Assembly: GCA_030432635.1 (NCBI GenBank)
Contig: JAUIMB010000016.1
Location: forward strand, 1-64,000
DNA length: 64,000 nt
Source: Bacteroidia bacterium
GTDB taxonomy: Bacteria; Bacteroidota; Bacteroidia; Flavobacteriales; Flavobacteriaceae
Reading direction: 5' to 3'
The notes beneath the pieces are model-generated. The model had not been told where the DNA came from, did not search any database, and saw nothing but the letters and a program-made list of their open reading frames with translations. Both the position numbers and the translations under genes were made by a program. Positions 36,227 to 45,608 of this stretch are shown here, piece after piece. The number at the start of each line of letters is the position of its first letter. The first letter of the stretch is position 1.

Positions 36227-36448
36227 ATGCTGCCATAATGAACATGCAAAAGGTGACTTCAATACAATCTGATTTGCGATTACTTTGTTAAGCGAGAAGA
36301 CTTGTGCTTCAGTAGAACCTAAAAAACACGGCATAATATCCTCTTGAATTGAAGGATAGACTCTAATTTAAGGTTTTGTTAACAATCAAAGGCTTAGGTT
36401 GTTCGTAAATTTACCTTGAATTTTAAACTAATCATTAAATCTAATAGC

Positions 36449-37300
36449 ATGAAAAAATTATTACTAGTATTTGCAGTGTTTGCCGTGGCGTTTAGCACAA
36501 ATGCTCAAATCGAAACACCACAACCAAGTCCGTTCTCAAAAGTAGAGCAGAAGGTTGGATTAACTGACATTACCATTGAGTACTCTCGTCCTGGAGTTAA
36601 AGGAAGAAAGATTTTTGGAGGATTAGAACCATGGGGAACCATATGGAGAACAGGAGCTAACAAAAATACGACTATTAGTTTTAGTGATGATGTGAATATT
36701 GATGGTCAGTCTGTTAAGGCAGGAACTTATGCAATATTTACAAGATTAAACTCAGCCAAACAATGGGAAGTGATGTTTTACAGTGATACTGAAAATTGGG
36801 GTACTCCACAGAATTGGGATGATTCAAAAGTAGTTGCTCTTGCTAAGGTTGAGGTCATGGAAGTTCCTTTCAGCGTTGAAACCTTTACTATCGATATCAA
36901 TAACATCACCAACAATGGTGGTACCATTGATATGATTTGGGAAAAGTCATACGTAGGTATTCCTTTTACGGTACCGACAGATAAGATCACATCTGCTAAC
37001 ATTGATAGAATTATGTCTGGACCAAGTATTGCCGATTATTATAAAGCGGCAGTCTATTACAAGGAATCTGGTAAGGATATTGGTTTAGCTTCGAAATGGA
37101 TCGATACTGCCGTAGGTTTATCTGAAAAAGACCCTAAGTTCTGGATGGTACACCAACAGGCACTAATTCATGCAAAAGCAGGAAATAAAGATAAAGCGGT
37201 TGCAGCTGCTAAAACATCATTAGCTTTAGCAAAAGAGGCTAAGAATGATGCTTATGTCAAGAAAAATGAAGAGGCTTTAAAAGAATGGGGAGCGATGTAA
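36449..37300 (+). CDS. DUF2911 domain secreted protein
   Basis: 283 residues from ATG 36449, chosen because it begins the signal peptide KKLLLVFAVFAVAFSTNAQ; the longer frame from 36416 adds an unlikely charged prefix. The DUF2911 beta domain spans about 30-170 (EYSRPGVKGRKIFGGLEPWG, GTIWRTGANKNT). The C-terminal about 90 residues form TPR-like helices (YYKAAVYYKESGKD, WMVHQQALIHAKAGNKDKA). Periplasmic or secreted, function unknown. Confidence 0.88.
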   Translation: MKKLLLVFAVFAVAFSTNAQIETPQPSPFSKVEQKVGLTDITIEYSRPGVKGRKIFGGLEPWGTIWRTGANKNTTISFSDDVNIDGQSVKAGTYAIFTRLNSAKQWEVMFYSDTENWGTPQNWDDSKVVALAKVEVMEVPFSVETFTIDINNITNNGGTIDMIWEKSYVGIPFTVPTDKITSANIDRIMSGPSIADYYKAAVYYKESGKDIGLASKWIDTAVGLSEKDPKFWMVHQQALIHAKAGNKDKAVAAAKTSLALAKEAKNDAYVKKNEEALKEWGAM

Positions 37301-37316
37301 GCTCAATAGGAATGAT

Positions 37317-37351
37317 AAAAAAGACCTTTAGAATTTCTAAAGGTCTTTTTT
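37317..37351. terminator. Terminator between DUF2911 and symporter genes
   Basis: GACCTTTAGA, 3-base loop, TCTAAAGGTC, flanked by six A and six T, so active in both directions between convergent genes. Confidence 0.88.
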
Positions 37352-37372
37352 ATGCTTTTATAGTAGCTATGA

Positions 37373-39076
37373 TTACGTTTGTAAGAGTTGTTTCTTTGGA
37401 AGGATCGATTGCAATAGGCAAGCTATAAAAATGACAATAATACAACCTACGAAATTCAACCATAGGAAAGGCAAATTGATGAAATCATACTTGTCTAAAA
37501 AGAAAAGTCCGATTACTATAAACTGTGTCATTAAGGCAGCAACAAATACAGCATTTCCTTTTACGAATTTGAAGAAGAATGCCAACAGGAAGATGCCTAG
37601 CACATTTCCATAGAAAATCGATCCTATGATATTTACCAATTGAATGAGATTCTCAGCCAAATTAGCCACGCAAGCCACACCAATGGCTAGAATTCCCCAA
37701 GCTAAAGTAAACCATTGCGAGGTTTTGACCATTTCGGTTTCTGATTTTTCAGACACGTTACGTTTATATAAGTCCATCGTAGTAGTACTTGCCAGAGCAT
37801 TCAATTCACTTGAGGTACTCGACATCGCTGCACTTAAGATAACGGCCAATAATAAACCTATGAGTCCTCGAGGTAAATTATTTAGAATAAAATTGATAAA
37901 GACGTAGTCCTTGTCATTGCTTTCCACCTTTAGGTTTTGCGCTATACCTGCTTGTTCAATCAGCTCGCGTGCTTCAGCTCGCAACACGTCACTTTCAGAG
38001 TTTAATTTGGCGATTGCGTTTGAGTTCGCTTCACTAGAGTTGGCTACAAATTGATTAATTATTGTTTTTTTCTCATCAAAGATGGCTTGCTGTTTGTCTT
38101 GAAGCGCTATGTAGTCATTTGCATATTCCGAATTCAAAACAACTTCAGTGGCTGTCGGATTAAAGTTTACAGGAGCAGCATTAAATTGATAGAATACGAA
38201 TACCATAACACCAACCAATAGGATAAAAAATTGCATAGGTACTTTTAAGAGACCGTTAAACATCATACCAATTTGCATTTCCTTTAAGGATTTACCTGAA
38301 AGGTAGCGTTGCACCTGACTTTGATCAGTTCCAAAGTAAGAGAGCATTAAAAATGTACCACCAATAAGACCAGACCAAACGGTATAACGATTGTTAAAAT
38401 CGAATGAAAAATCAAGGACTTCCATTTTGCCACTGGCACCAGCAATTTCTAGGGCATTTGTGAAGGTAATGCCTTCAGGTAATTTGTCAATAATTAAAAA
38501 GAAAGCAATCAGCATTCCTGAAAATATCACAATCATCTGGTGTTTTTGTGTCACATTAACAGCTTTGGTTCCACCAGAGACCGTATAGATAATAACCAAT
38601 ACACCTATGAGAACGTTCAATAGCAATAAATTCCATCCCAAAACTGCAGATAAGATGATGGCTGGAGCAAAAATGGTAATTCCTGCAGCTAGGCCTCTTT
38701 GAATTAAAAATAAAATGGCCGTAAGCGTCCTGGTTTTTAAATCGAAGCGACTTTCCAAAAATTCATAGGCTGTATAAACCTTCAGTTTATGGTATAATGG
38801 AATGAAAACCATACAAATGACCACCATGGCAATCGGCAATCCAAAGTAAAACTGAACGAAACCCATACCATCATTAAAGGCTTGTCCAGGTGTAGAAAGA
38901 AAAGTAATGGCACTAGCTTGGGTTGCCATAACCGATAACCCAATGGTCCACCATTTGGAAGTGTTTCCACCTTTCAAGTAGTCTTTAACATTTTTGCTGC
39001 CACGCGATTGATAGGTGCCATAGGAAACAATGAGTAGTAAAGTGCCAGCAAGTACGATCCAATCTAATGTTTGCAT
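37373..39076 (-). CDS. Sodium:solute symporter (SSS family)
   Basis: 567 residues from ATG 39076 (beginning MQTLDWIVLAG); longer readings run through the upstream microprotein. It has about 13 membrane helices with the SSS traits TKAVNVTQKHQM and SAAMSSTSSELNALAS. Between two helices, about residues 305-390, there is a long hydrophilic insertion with coiled-coil character (DKQQAIFDEKKTIINQF...), unusual for the family. It follows the microprotein by one base and the deacetylase in the same operon, suggesting it takes up a deacetylated product. Confidence 0.92.
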   Translation of the reverse strand: MQTLDWIVLAGTLLLIVSYGTYQSRGSKNVKDYLKGGNTSKWWTIGLSVMATQASAITFLSTPGQAFNDGMGFVQFYFGLPIAMVVICMVFIPLYHKLKVYTAYEFLESRFDLKTRTLTAILFLIQRGLAAGITIFAPAIILSAVLGWNLLLLNVLIGVLVIIYTVSGGTKAVNVTQKHQMIVIFSGMLIAFFLIIDKLPEGITFTNALEIAGASGKMEVLDFSFDFNNRYTVWSGLIGGTFLMLSYFGTDQSQVQRYLSGKSLKEMQIGMMFNGLLKVPMQFFILLVGVMVFVFYQFNAAPVNFNPTATEVVLNSEYANDYIALQDKQQAIFDEKKTIINQFVANSSEANSNAIAKLNSESDVLRAEARELIEQAGIAQNLKVESNDKDYVFINFILNNLPRGLIGLLLAVILSAAMSSTSSELNALASTTTMDLYKRNVSEKSETEMVKTSQWFTLAWGILAIGVACVANLAENLIQLVNIIGSIFYGNVLGIFLLAFFFKFVKGNAVFVAALMTQFIVIGLFFLDKYDFINLPFLWLNFVGCIIVIFIACLLQSILPKKQLLQT

Positions 39077-39077
39077 T

Positions 39078-39173
39078 TTAGAAAGCTTTAGTGATGAAGT
39101 AAAATGCAATGATGTAGATGATATTGGCAGCAAGTACCAGAGTATACATCGTATTCCATTTGTATTTTTTCAT
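39078..39173 (-). CDS. 31-residue membrane microprotein upstream of symporter
   Basis: Reading ATG 39173 to TAA 39078 gives a 31-residue protein: a charged start (MKKYKWNTM), one hydrophobic helix (about 10-27, YTLVLAANIIYIIAFYF) and the end ITKAF. The symporter ATG follows after one base. Small single-helix companions of sodium symporters exist (for example YhdT with PanF and DUF4212 with ActP), so a stabilising or regulatory subunit is plausible. No homology is proven here. Confidence 0.7.
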   Translation of the reverse strand: MKKYKWNTMYTLVLAANIIYIIAFYFITKAF

Positions 39174-39198
39174 AGTGATTTAGTTCAGAAAGGGTTAG

Positions 39199-41697
39199 TT
39201 ATAGTTCGTTTTTCCCTAAGGATAACATGTTTGCAAATAAGCGATAAGCTCCTGATACGCCTGCCGGAAATTCTCTAAAGAAACTCAGTCCAGTGTAGAC
39301 ATAATAGCCTTGGCCATGTTTTGCGACGAGTAAGCTGCCTGTTTTAGGAGACTCGCCTTTGTCGTGCATGGATAGGATGGATGTAAATTCAGGGGACCAT
39401 TCACTAGGAAAGTAAAGACCACGTTCTTGTGTCCACCCATTAAAATCGGCTGCAGTTATTTTATTCGGAAAGTTTAGCACTTCATGATTGGTTGACAATA
39501 GCGTTACAGGTGCGTTTTCATCAGTCACTCGGTCTCTGGATAAGGTCAAATCATATGGTGCAATTCGATCAACTTTAATGCGATGACTGGTGTTGTACTG
39601 AACGATCATGTTTCCACCTTGGGCCACATAGTCAAATAATAACTGTTGTTTAAAATTTAAGGTTTCAATAGTATTATAGGCTCTAATGCCAACAACTATG
39701 GCATCAAACATTTTGAGATTCTCTGCTGAAATATCCTCTGGTTTCAAAACAGAGACATTATACCCAATTTGTCTAAGACTTTCGGGTACGACATCGCCCG
39801 CACCTTCAATATAACCTATGTTTTCACCACGCTTTTTAATATCCAATCGAACGACCTTGCTTTCGCTAGGAAGCAATACGGTTTGAAATGGAATGTGGTT
39901 ATAATCAATTTCAACAAGTTCTCGAGTATAGGTTTTATTTCCAACTTTTACCATTGGTGTTATCAATCCTTCACTTTGATTTTTTGGAGGGATAATTGTA
40001 AAGATTACTTTTTGAGTGTCACCTTTGTTGGCAATACTTACTTTTTGTGTCTTAGGATATACTTGCCAACCGTCAGGATAAGCCATTTCAACACTGCCTT
40101 CAACATTTGCTCGTCCAGCTTTGATGATGACTTCAACATCTTTTTGTTGGTCATTCTCAAAAATATAAACGTCTTCGGTTAGTGCAGCCGTCACTTCATA
40201 AATAACTTCGAACGGTTTGTACAATTCACCCTTATCAGGTTTAGAATAGCGATAAACAATCGGTTTGGTGATGGTAATTGGTGTTTTATCGATGAGCAAA
40301 TTGAAATCTACATTGAAAATTCGTGGTGTTTCGGGTAATCCAATGAGCGCAGAACTCACTTTATACATGCCTAAAGTACCTTTTTGTGCTAACCAATAAG
40401 GTGTTGTTGGTTGTTGGTTTTTAGGAATCTTTATCGCTTCCTTAAACTCGAATTTTGAGTTGTTTGTAAGGTGTATATCTTTAAATATTTCGAGATTTTC
40501 CGAAGTCGAGATACTTCTTAAAAGCACAGGTTGTTCACTTCTATTTAGGACTTCAATATTTAAATTGATGGTTTCGCCTGGTGTCGCCCAATGACTTTCT
40601 GATGATGCTTCCAAATACATTCCAGCACATGCCTCAATGATGGATTTAATTTCCTTGGTTTTGATGGCTCTCCAATGGGCATCCTCAATTTTTGAAATGA
40701 GTTGGTATGCCTGGAGCAATACAGGAAGGTGTTCTGTGGGATTTGTAAAGTTGAAGTTGTTTTCCACATCATGGAGCAGTTGACCAATCTGTTGACCACC
40801 AGCGATTCTATTCCAGCTCGTATCGATACCTTCAAATACATTATCACTTCCATTTAAAGGATCACCTTTCAAAAACTCTATAAATTCTTCCTGCGTACCA
40901 CGTGTCGTCATACGCCCAAATCCTTGACATAAATGCTGACTGCTGGCAATTGAGGCCAGTTCATTATTGGATACACCTTTTAAAGGATAATACACACCAA
41001 TATCGACTGAAATCATATTACTTTTGTCTATTTTATCAAAGGCTTCTCGACTGCCATAACGCCACCAAGAGGTGTTGTAAAACAAACGTTTTGGTTGCCA
41101 CAGCGTTGTGTTTGATAGTTGTTCTGAATACGCTGTTGGGTCGTTAGCAAGCTCAAAGGCTTCCATGCTCAAAAGTGCTGAAGCTGTATGGTGCCCATGG
41201 GTTCGACCTGCTCTTCTATGGTCAAACCTGTTGATAATTACATCAGGTTTAAATTTTCTAATGGCTAAAACCACATCATTCAACACTTCCTTTTTGTCCC
41301 ATATGGCTAAGGTTTCATCTGGATGTTTTGAATACCCAAAATCATTGGCTCTGGTGAACATTTGTTCACCTCCATCTATTCGCCTAGCTGCTAGCAATTC
41401 TTGTGTCCTCATCACGCCAAGGAGTTCCCTTAGTTCGGGACCTATTAAGTTTTGACCACCATCACCACGTGTTAATGAAAGGTAAGCTGTTCTTGCCTTA
41501 ACCTCGTTAGACATGTACGCAATGAGCCTTGTATTCTCATCATCAGGATGTGCGGCTACATATAATACAGAGCCAAGAAAATTTAACTTCTGTATTGATT
41601 CATATATTTCGGAAGCGGTAGGTTTTTTAGGTGATTGAGCATTTATAACTCCGAAGGAAAGCAAACTCAGAAAGAGTAGGCGTAATCTTGTTTTCAT
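39199..41697 (-). CDS. Secreted PIG-L family deacetylase
   Basis: 832 residues from ATG 41697, which begins a signal peptide (KTRLRLLFLSLLSFGVINAQ). The N-terminal PIG-L/LmbE domain (about 30-290) has the zinc motif AAHPDDENTR and the later THGHHTAS. These remove acetyl groups from GlcNAc-type substrates. The C-terminal 500 residues are beta-rich plus an alpha/beta region with GAGDVVPESLRQIGYNV, FDAIVVGIRAYNT. It is exported to the periplasm or surface and leads the operon with the microprotein and symporter. Confidence 0.9.
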   Translation of the reverse strand: MKTRLRLLFLSLLSFGVINAQSPKKPTASEIYESIQKLNFLGSVLYVAAHPDDENTRLIAYMSNEVKARTAYLSLTRGDGGQNLIGPELRELLGVMRTQELLAARRIDGGEQMFTRANDFGYSKHPDETLAIWDKKEVLNDVVLAIRKFKPDVIINRFDHRRAGRTHGHHTASALLSMEAFELANDPTAYSEQLSNTTLWQPKRLFYNTSWWRYGSREAFDKIDKSNMISVDIGVYYPLKGVSNNELASIASSQHLCQGFGRMTTRGTQEEFIEFLKGDPLNGSDNVFEGIDTSWNRIAGGQQIGQLLHDVENNFNFTNPTEHLPVLLQAYQLISKIEDAHWRAIKTKEIKSIIEACAGMYLEASSESHWATPGETINLNIEVLNRSEQPVLLRSISTSENLEIFKDIHLTNNSKFEFKEAIKIPKNQQPTTPYWLAQKGTLGMYKVSSALIGLPETPRIFNVDFNLLIDKTPITITKPIVYRYSKPDKGELYKPFEVIYEVTAALTEDVYIFENDQQKDVEVIIKAGRANVEGSVEMAYPDGWQVYPKTQKVSIANKGDTQKVIFTIIPPKNQSEGLITPMVKVGNKTYTRELVEIDYNHIPFQTVLLPSESKVVRLDIKKRGENIGYIEGAGDVVPESLRQIGYNVSVLKPEDISAENLKMFDAIVVGIRAYNTIETLNFKQQLLFDYVAQGGNMIVQYNTSHRIKVDRIAPYDLTLSRDRVTDENAPVTLLSTNHEVLNFPNKITAADFNGWTQERGLYFPSEWSPEFTSILSMHDKGESPKTGSLLVAKHGQGYYVYTGLSFFREFPAGVSGAYRLFANMLSLGKNEL

Positions 41698-41718
41698 GTT
41701 GTAATAGTTAGCTAAAAC

Positions 41719-41726
41719 CAAATATA
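41719..41726 (-). promoter_or_regulatory. -7 box (TATATTTG) for the deacetylase-symporter operon
   Basis: Exact match on the minus strand, 21 bases before the chosen ATG 41697. A weak -33 (ATTG, 41743-41746) lies 16 bases further upstream. Confidence 0.6.
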
Positions 41727-41960
41727 CAGAAGTATGTTAGTGCAATGCCTGCTTTTAGAGTTTCTTTAACTTAAAAGTTATCAAGAGTATCTTGAAGTAA
41801 TTTGTCGATCTTGATATCATGGTTTTGAATTACCCGAACTATAGAGTGATAGACGGTTTTAGGATATTAACGAAAAAATAAAGTTTTGTTAATATATAAG
41901 ATAAAAAACATGGGTTTTCACTCATTAAAATAGTAATTTCGTTGTCTTAAATTTATTTGG

Positions 41961-42728
41961 ATGACAACAACGGAGTTTAGCCCTATCATTAAGGTTATCG
42001 AAGAAGCCTATGAAATTCCGCATTTGAATGCAACACGAAAGATTTCAGCATTATTGCCACACGATTACTATCATACCGATAAACGCTATCCTGTGTTATA
42101 TTTGCAGGATGGACAAAATTTATTCAATCCTTTGGCACCTTATGGCGATTGGGCCATAGACAAATCCATGGCAAAATTGGCTGAACAAGGATTTGGGGAT
42201 TTGATCATTATTGCAGTAGATCACGGTGAAGAAGAGCGCATTAGTGAATATTTGCCTTACTATCATCCGCGTTTTGGAGAAGGTAAAGGGAAATTCTATA
42301 TCCAGTTCATGATTGAAAAACTGATTCCGTATATCAATAAAAATTACAGAACTCTTCCCGATTTTGAGCATACTGGAATTGGCGGAAGTTCAATGGGAGG
42401 TTTAATTAGTCTTCATGCAGGACTTAAAAATCCAGGGGTTTTTGGCAAGATGATGATTTTTTCACCAAGTCTTTGGATTTCAAAAATGATTTTTGATCAT
42501 ACCAAAACCTTCAAGCCATTGGAAGAATCAAAAATCTATTTGTATGCAGGAGGAAAAGAAAGCATTGAGCATTTGCCTAATGCACAAAAATTAGGAAGCA
42601 TTATCAAGGAGAAAATGATTAATGGCTATCATATTGATTTTCATTTTTCTATTAACGATGAAGGGAGCCATGCAGAAATCTATTGGCGACAAGAATTCCC
42701 AAAAGCAATTAAATGGCTCTTTTTTTAA
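41961..42728 (+). CDS. Esterase A of the amidoligase cluster (PF00756-like)
   Basis: 255 residues, cytoplasmic, no signal peptide. The alpha/beta hydrolase fold shows YPVLYLQDGQNLFN, a nucleophile elbow GGSSMGGLIS (Ser), and a late His in EGSHAEIYWRQEFP. Related enzymes are the enterochelin and carbohydrate esterases. It is the first gene of the plus-strand arm and is followed after 10 bases by the aminopeptidase. A similar esterase (50027) leads the opposing arm, which supports a linked pathway. It could hydrolyse an ester or thioester intermediate. Confidence 0.88.
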   Translation: MTTTEFSPIIKVIEEAYEIPHLNATRKISALLPHDYYHTDKRYPVLYLQDGQNLFNPLAPYGDWAIDKSMAKLAEQGFGDLIIIAVDHGEEERISEYLPYYHPRFGEGKGKFYIQFMIEKLIPYINKNYRTLPDFEHTGIGGSSMGGLISLHAGLKNPGVFGKMMIFSPSLWISKMIFDHTKTFKPLEESKIYLYAGGKESIEHLPNAQKLGSIIKEKMINGYHIDFHFSINDEGSHAEIYWRQEFPKAIKWLFF

Positions 42729-42738
42729 ATCTTGGATT

Positions 42739-44151
42739 ATGACATATAAACACATCAAGTCTCTTGATACGACCACGGATTTTATCATTCCTTGTGGAAA
42801 GGATCATCTCAAAACCATTGCAGATTTCATTCCAATTAAAACGCCCGATTTCGATGGCAGTTTTGGAAGTTATCAATTGATTTATGGAACTCATGGCAAT
42901 CGTATTTATCTGTTGGGAATAGGAGAGGAAAAAGAAGCTCCTAAAATGGAGGAAGCCTTCAGAAAGTTATGTTTTGAAACCCAAAAGCATTGGGATAAGA
43001 CGATTCAGGTGTACGCTGAGGATTTGTTGGATGATGATATCAAAAAGGCTGTCGTTGGAATGGAAATGGCACAATATGTTATTGGCGAATTCAAATCCAA
43101 GAAAGACAAACTGAAAAATGTAAATGTTGCGTTTGTATCTTCAAAAGCAATCAAAAAAACACTTAGTGAAGGTAAATGTACTGGTGAAACCATCAATCGC
43201 ATCAAAGCATTGGTTGATGCACCTCCAAATGTAAAAACACCAGAATTTTTAGGAAATTGGGCCAGTAAATCAGCGAAAAAACACGACTATAAGTGTACCG
43301 TATTAAAACAAAAGCAACTTGAGAAACAAGGATTCAAAGCCGTCTTGTCTGTTGGGCGAGCTAGTGTGAATCCGCCTGTGGTTATTATCAATGAATACAA
43401 AGGCAAAACAACAAAAAGCGTTGATATTGCCTTGGTCGGAAAAGGAGTAACTTTCGATTCAGGAGGTCTATCAATTAAGCCATCCACAAATTTGCACTAC
43501 ATGAAAAGCGATATGGGTGGAGCTGCAGTGGTTTTAGGTATAGTGGAACTTATTGCGAAATTGAAGTTGAAAATCAATGTCGTAGGAATTGTAGCTTCTG
43601 CAGAAAATGCTGTCGGTTCCGATAGTTATAGACCTGGTGATGTGATTGGGTCCTATTCAGGAAAAACCATAGAAATTATTGATACTGACGCAGAAGGACG
43701 ATTGTGTCTTGCTGATGGTATAAGTTATGCCATAAAAACATTTAAACCAGAATATCTAATTGATTTGGCAACGCTAACTGGAAGCGTCGTTCGTACATTG
43801 GGTTATGCAGCTGCTGGAATGTTCACCAAGGATCAAGACATGGCCAATGCGATGTCAAATTTAGGAAACCAAGTGCATGAGCGTGTATGGGAATTGCCGT
43901 TATATGAGGATTTTGAAAGCGATTTGCATTCCGATGTTGCTGATATCCGGAATTTTAGTGGTTTACCAATTGCAGGAGCAATCAATGCGGCTAAATTTTT
44001 GGAAGCGTTTACCGAAAATCATGAGAAATGGCTTCATTTGGATATTGCTGGTGTATCTTTCGGAAGTTCCTCTTATGCCAAAATGAAAAGCGCTACAGGC
44101 TTTGGTATTCAGTTGATGTTGAGATTTATTCAGGAAAAAGCATCCAATTAA
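42739..44151 (+). CDS. M17 family leucyl aminopeptidase
   Basis: 470 residues from ATG 42739 (MTYKHIKSLD); the longer frame would run into the upstream esterase. The catalytic domain is clear: GKGVTFDSGGLSIKPS, KSDMGGAAVVLG, ENAVGSDSYRPGDVI and NTDAEGRL-type DTDAEGRLCLAD, carrying the two-metal ligands. It removes N-terminal amino acids from peptides. In this cluster it may trim the ligated product or provide amino acids; inferred. Downstream is an ATP-grasp enzyme. Confidence 0.93.
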   Translation: MTYKHIKSLDTTTDFIIPCGKDHLKTIADFIPIKTPDFDGSFGSYQLIYGTHGNRIYLLGIGEEKEAPKMEEAFRKLCFETQKHWDKTIQVYAEDLLDDDIKKAVVGMEMAQYVIGEFKSKKDKLKNVNVAFVSSKAIKKTLSEGKCTGETINRIKALVDAPPNVKTPEFLGNWASKSAKKHDYKCTVLKQKQLEKQGFKAVLSVGRASVNPPVVIINEYKGKTTKSVDIALVGKGVTFDSGGLSIKPSTNLHYMKSDMGGAAVVLGIVELIAKLKLKINVVGIVASAENAVGSDSYRPGDVIGSYSGKTIEIIDTDAEGRLCLADGISYAIKTFKPEYLIDLATLTGSVVRTLGYAAAGMFTKDQDMANAMSNLGNQVHERVWELPLYEDFESDLHSDVADIRNFSGLPIAGAINAAKFLEAFTENHEKWLHLDIAGVSFGSSSYAKMKSATGFGIQLMLRFIQEKASN

Positions 44152-44197
44152 TTTTGGCTTTTTCATAATTTTACACCCTACTTTAAACTAAAGAGAC

Positions 44198-45400
44198 ATG
44201 TCAGAAAGCGCTAAGAATTTTCTATGTATTTCAACTTATTTCAAGGGTCAGGACTTTCTAAAAAGTTGCAAGGCTGATGGAAACAATGTGTTTCTATTGA
44301 CGAAAAAGAAACTCGAACACGAAGCTTGGCCTTGGGAAGCTATTGACGATGTGTATTATATTAATGATTGGAATGAACATAATGTCATCAAAGGTATTGC
44401 CTATAAGTTTCGGGAGTTGAAGTTTGATCGATTTGTGGCTTTGGATGATTTTGATGTGGAAAAGGTCGCTATGGTGAGAGAGCATTTTAGAATGCCAGGA
44501 ATGGGACGTACAACGTCGCATTACTTTCGAGATAAATTGGCCATGCGAATGAAAGCCAAGGAGGAAGGCATCAACGTGCCTGAGTTTACCTCGTTGTTTT
44601 ACAATGGTGATATCAACGACTATATAGAACGTGTGAGTCCACCTTGGTTGCTCAAACCACGTTTGGAGGCTTCAGCTACTGGGATTAAAAAATTACACTC
44701 CAAGGAAGAGTTATGGAAAATTGTTCATGAGCTTGGTGATGAACGTGATAATTATTTGGTTGAAAAATTTGCGCCAGGAGATGTGTATCATGTTGACGGA
44801 CTTAATGTTGACGGAAAAGTTGTGTTCTCTCGAGTGAGTAAATATCTTGACACGCCTTTCGAAGTGGCTCATGGTGGAGGGATTTTTAAATCAGCTACTT
44901 GTGAAATTGGGTCAAAAACTGAAAAAGCGCTTCAAAACATGAATGTTCAGGTGATGACAGCCTTCGGAATGCAATTTGGTGCATCTCATACAGAGTTTAT
45001 TCAATCGAAGGAAACAGGCGCATTATTCTTCCTTGAAACGTCGTCAAGAGTAGGAGGTGCCAATCTTGCCGAAATGGTCGAATTTGCTTCAGGAGGCATC
45101 AATCTTTGGGCTGAATGGGCTAAAATTGAGTGCGCTAATCTAAAGAAAGGCAAGTATAAATTGCCAAAAGTAGATAATAAATATGCAGGAATCATTGTCT
45201 CGCTGAGTCGTTACGAACATCCAGATACCTCTAGTTTTAACGATTCTGAAATCGTTTGGAGAATGCATAAGCCATGGCACATTGGTTTGATTGTATGTTC
45301 AGAATCGAGTGAACGTGTTCTGGAATTGCTCCATCACTATGAGCAACGAATCGCTAAAGATTTCCATGCCAGCTTGCCTGCTCCAGATAAATCTGAATAA
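44198..45400 (+). CDS. ATP-grasp ligase 1 (carbamoyl-phosphate-synthase type)
   Basis: 400 residues. ATP-grasp_4-like core: PWLLKPRLEASATGIKKL (ATP lysine and loop), YLVEKFAPGDVYHVDGL (ATP strap) and HTEFIQ...FFLETSSRVGGANLAEM (metal-binding Glu residues). Such enzymes join a carboxylate to an amine using ATP. Substrate unknown. It is the last gene of the plus-strand arm and converges on ATP-grasp 3. Confidence 0.88.
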   Translation: MSESAKNFLCISTYFKGQDFLKSCKADGNNVFLLTKKKLEHEAWPWEAIDDVYYINDWNEHNVIKGIAYKFRELKFDRFVALDDFDVEKVAMVREHFRMPGMGRTTSHYFRDKLAMRMKAKEEGINVPEFTSLFYNGDINDYIERVSPPWLLKPRLEASATGIKKLHSKEELWKIVHELGDERDNYLVEKFAPGDVYHVDGLNVDGKVVFSRVSKYLDTPFEVAHGGGIFKSATCEIGSKTEKALQNMNVQVMTAFGMQFGASHTEFIQSKETGALFFLETSSRVGGANLAEMVEFASGGINLWAEWAKIECANLKKGKYKLPKVDNKYAGIIVSLSRYEHPDTSSFNDSEIVWRMHKPWHIGLIVCSESSERVLELLHHYEQRIAKDFHASLPAPDKSE

Positions 45401-45608
45401 GACCAGAACATTAGATCAAAATAGCCGAGACTTTTTGAAGAGCGGTTATAACTATTGTTCAGAGCGTTTCATCCACAGAAGCTTAAGCAAAATTAAAAGC
45501 GAAGAACCGTATTTGTTTTGATATCTGCGTTTTTGAGACGATGCGCCATTTGATCCAGAATGATATTATTAGTGAAACAGGGTTTCAAGGAATTTCAGAA
45601 AATAGCGT

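Noticed and set aside
45401-45608. Possible small gene between the two amidoligase arms
   Set aside because: The longest plus-strand frame here is mostly an overlap with the 3' end of the ATP-grasp 1 gene and shows no recognisable protein.
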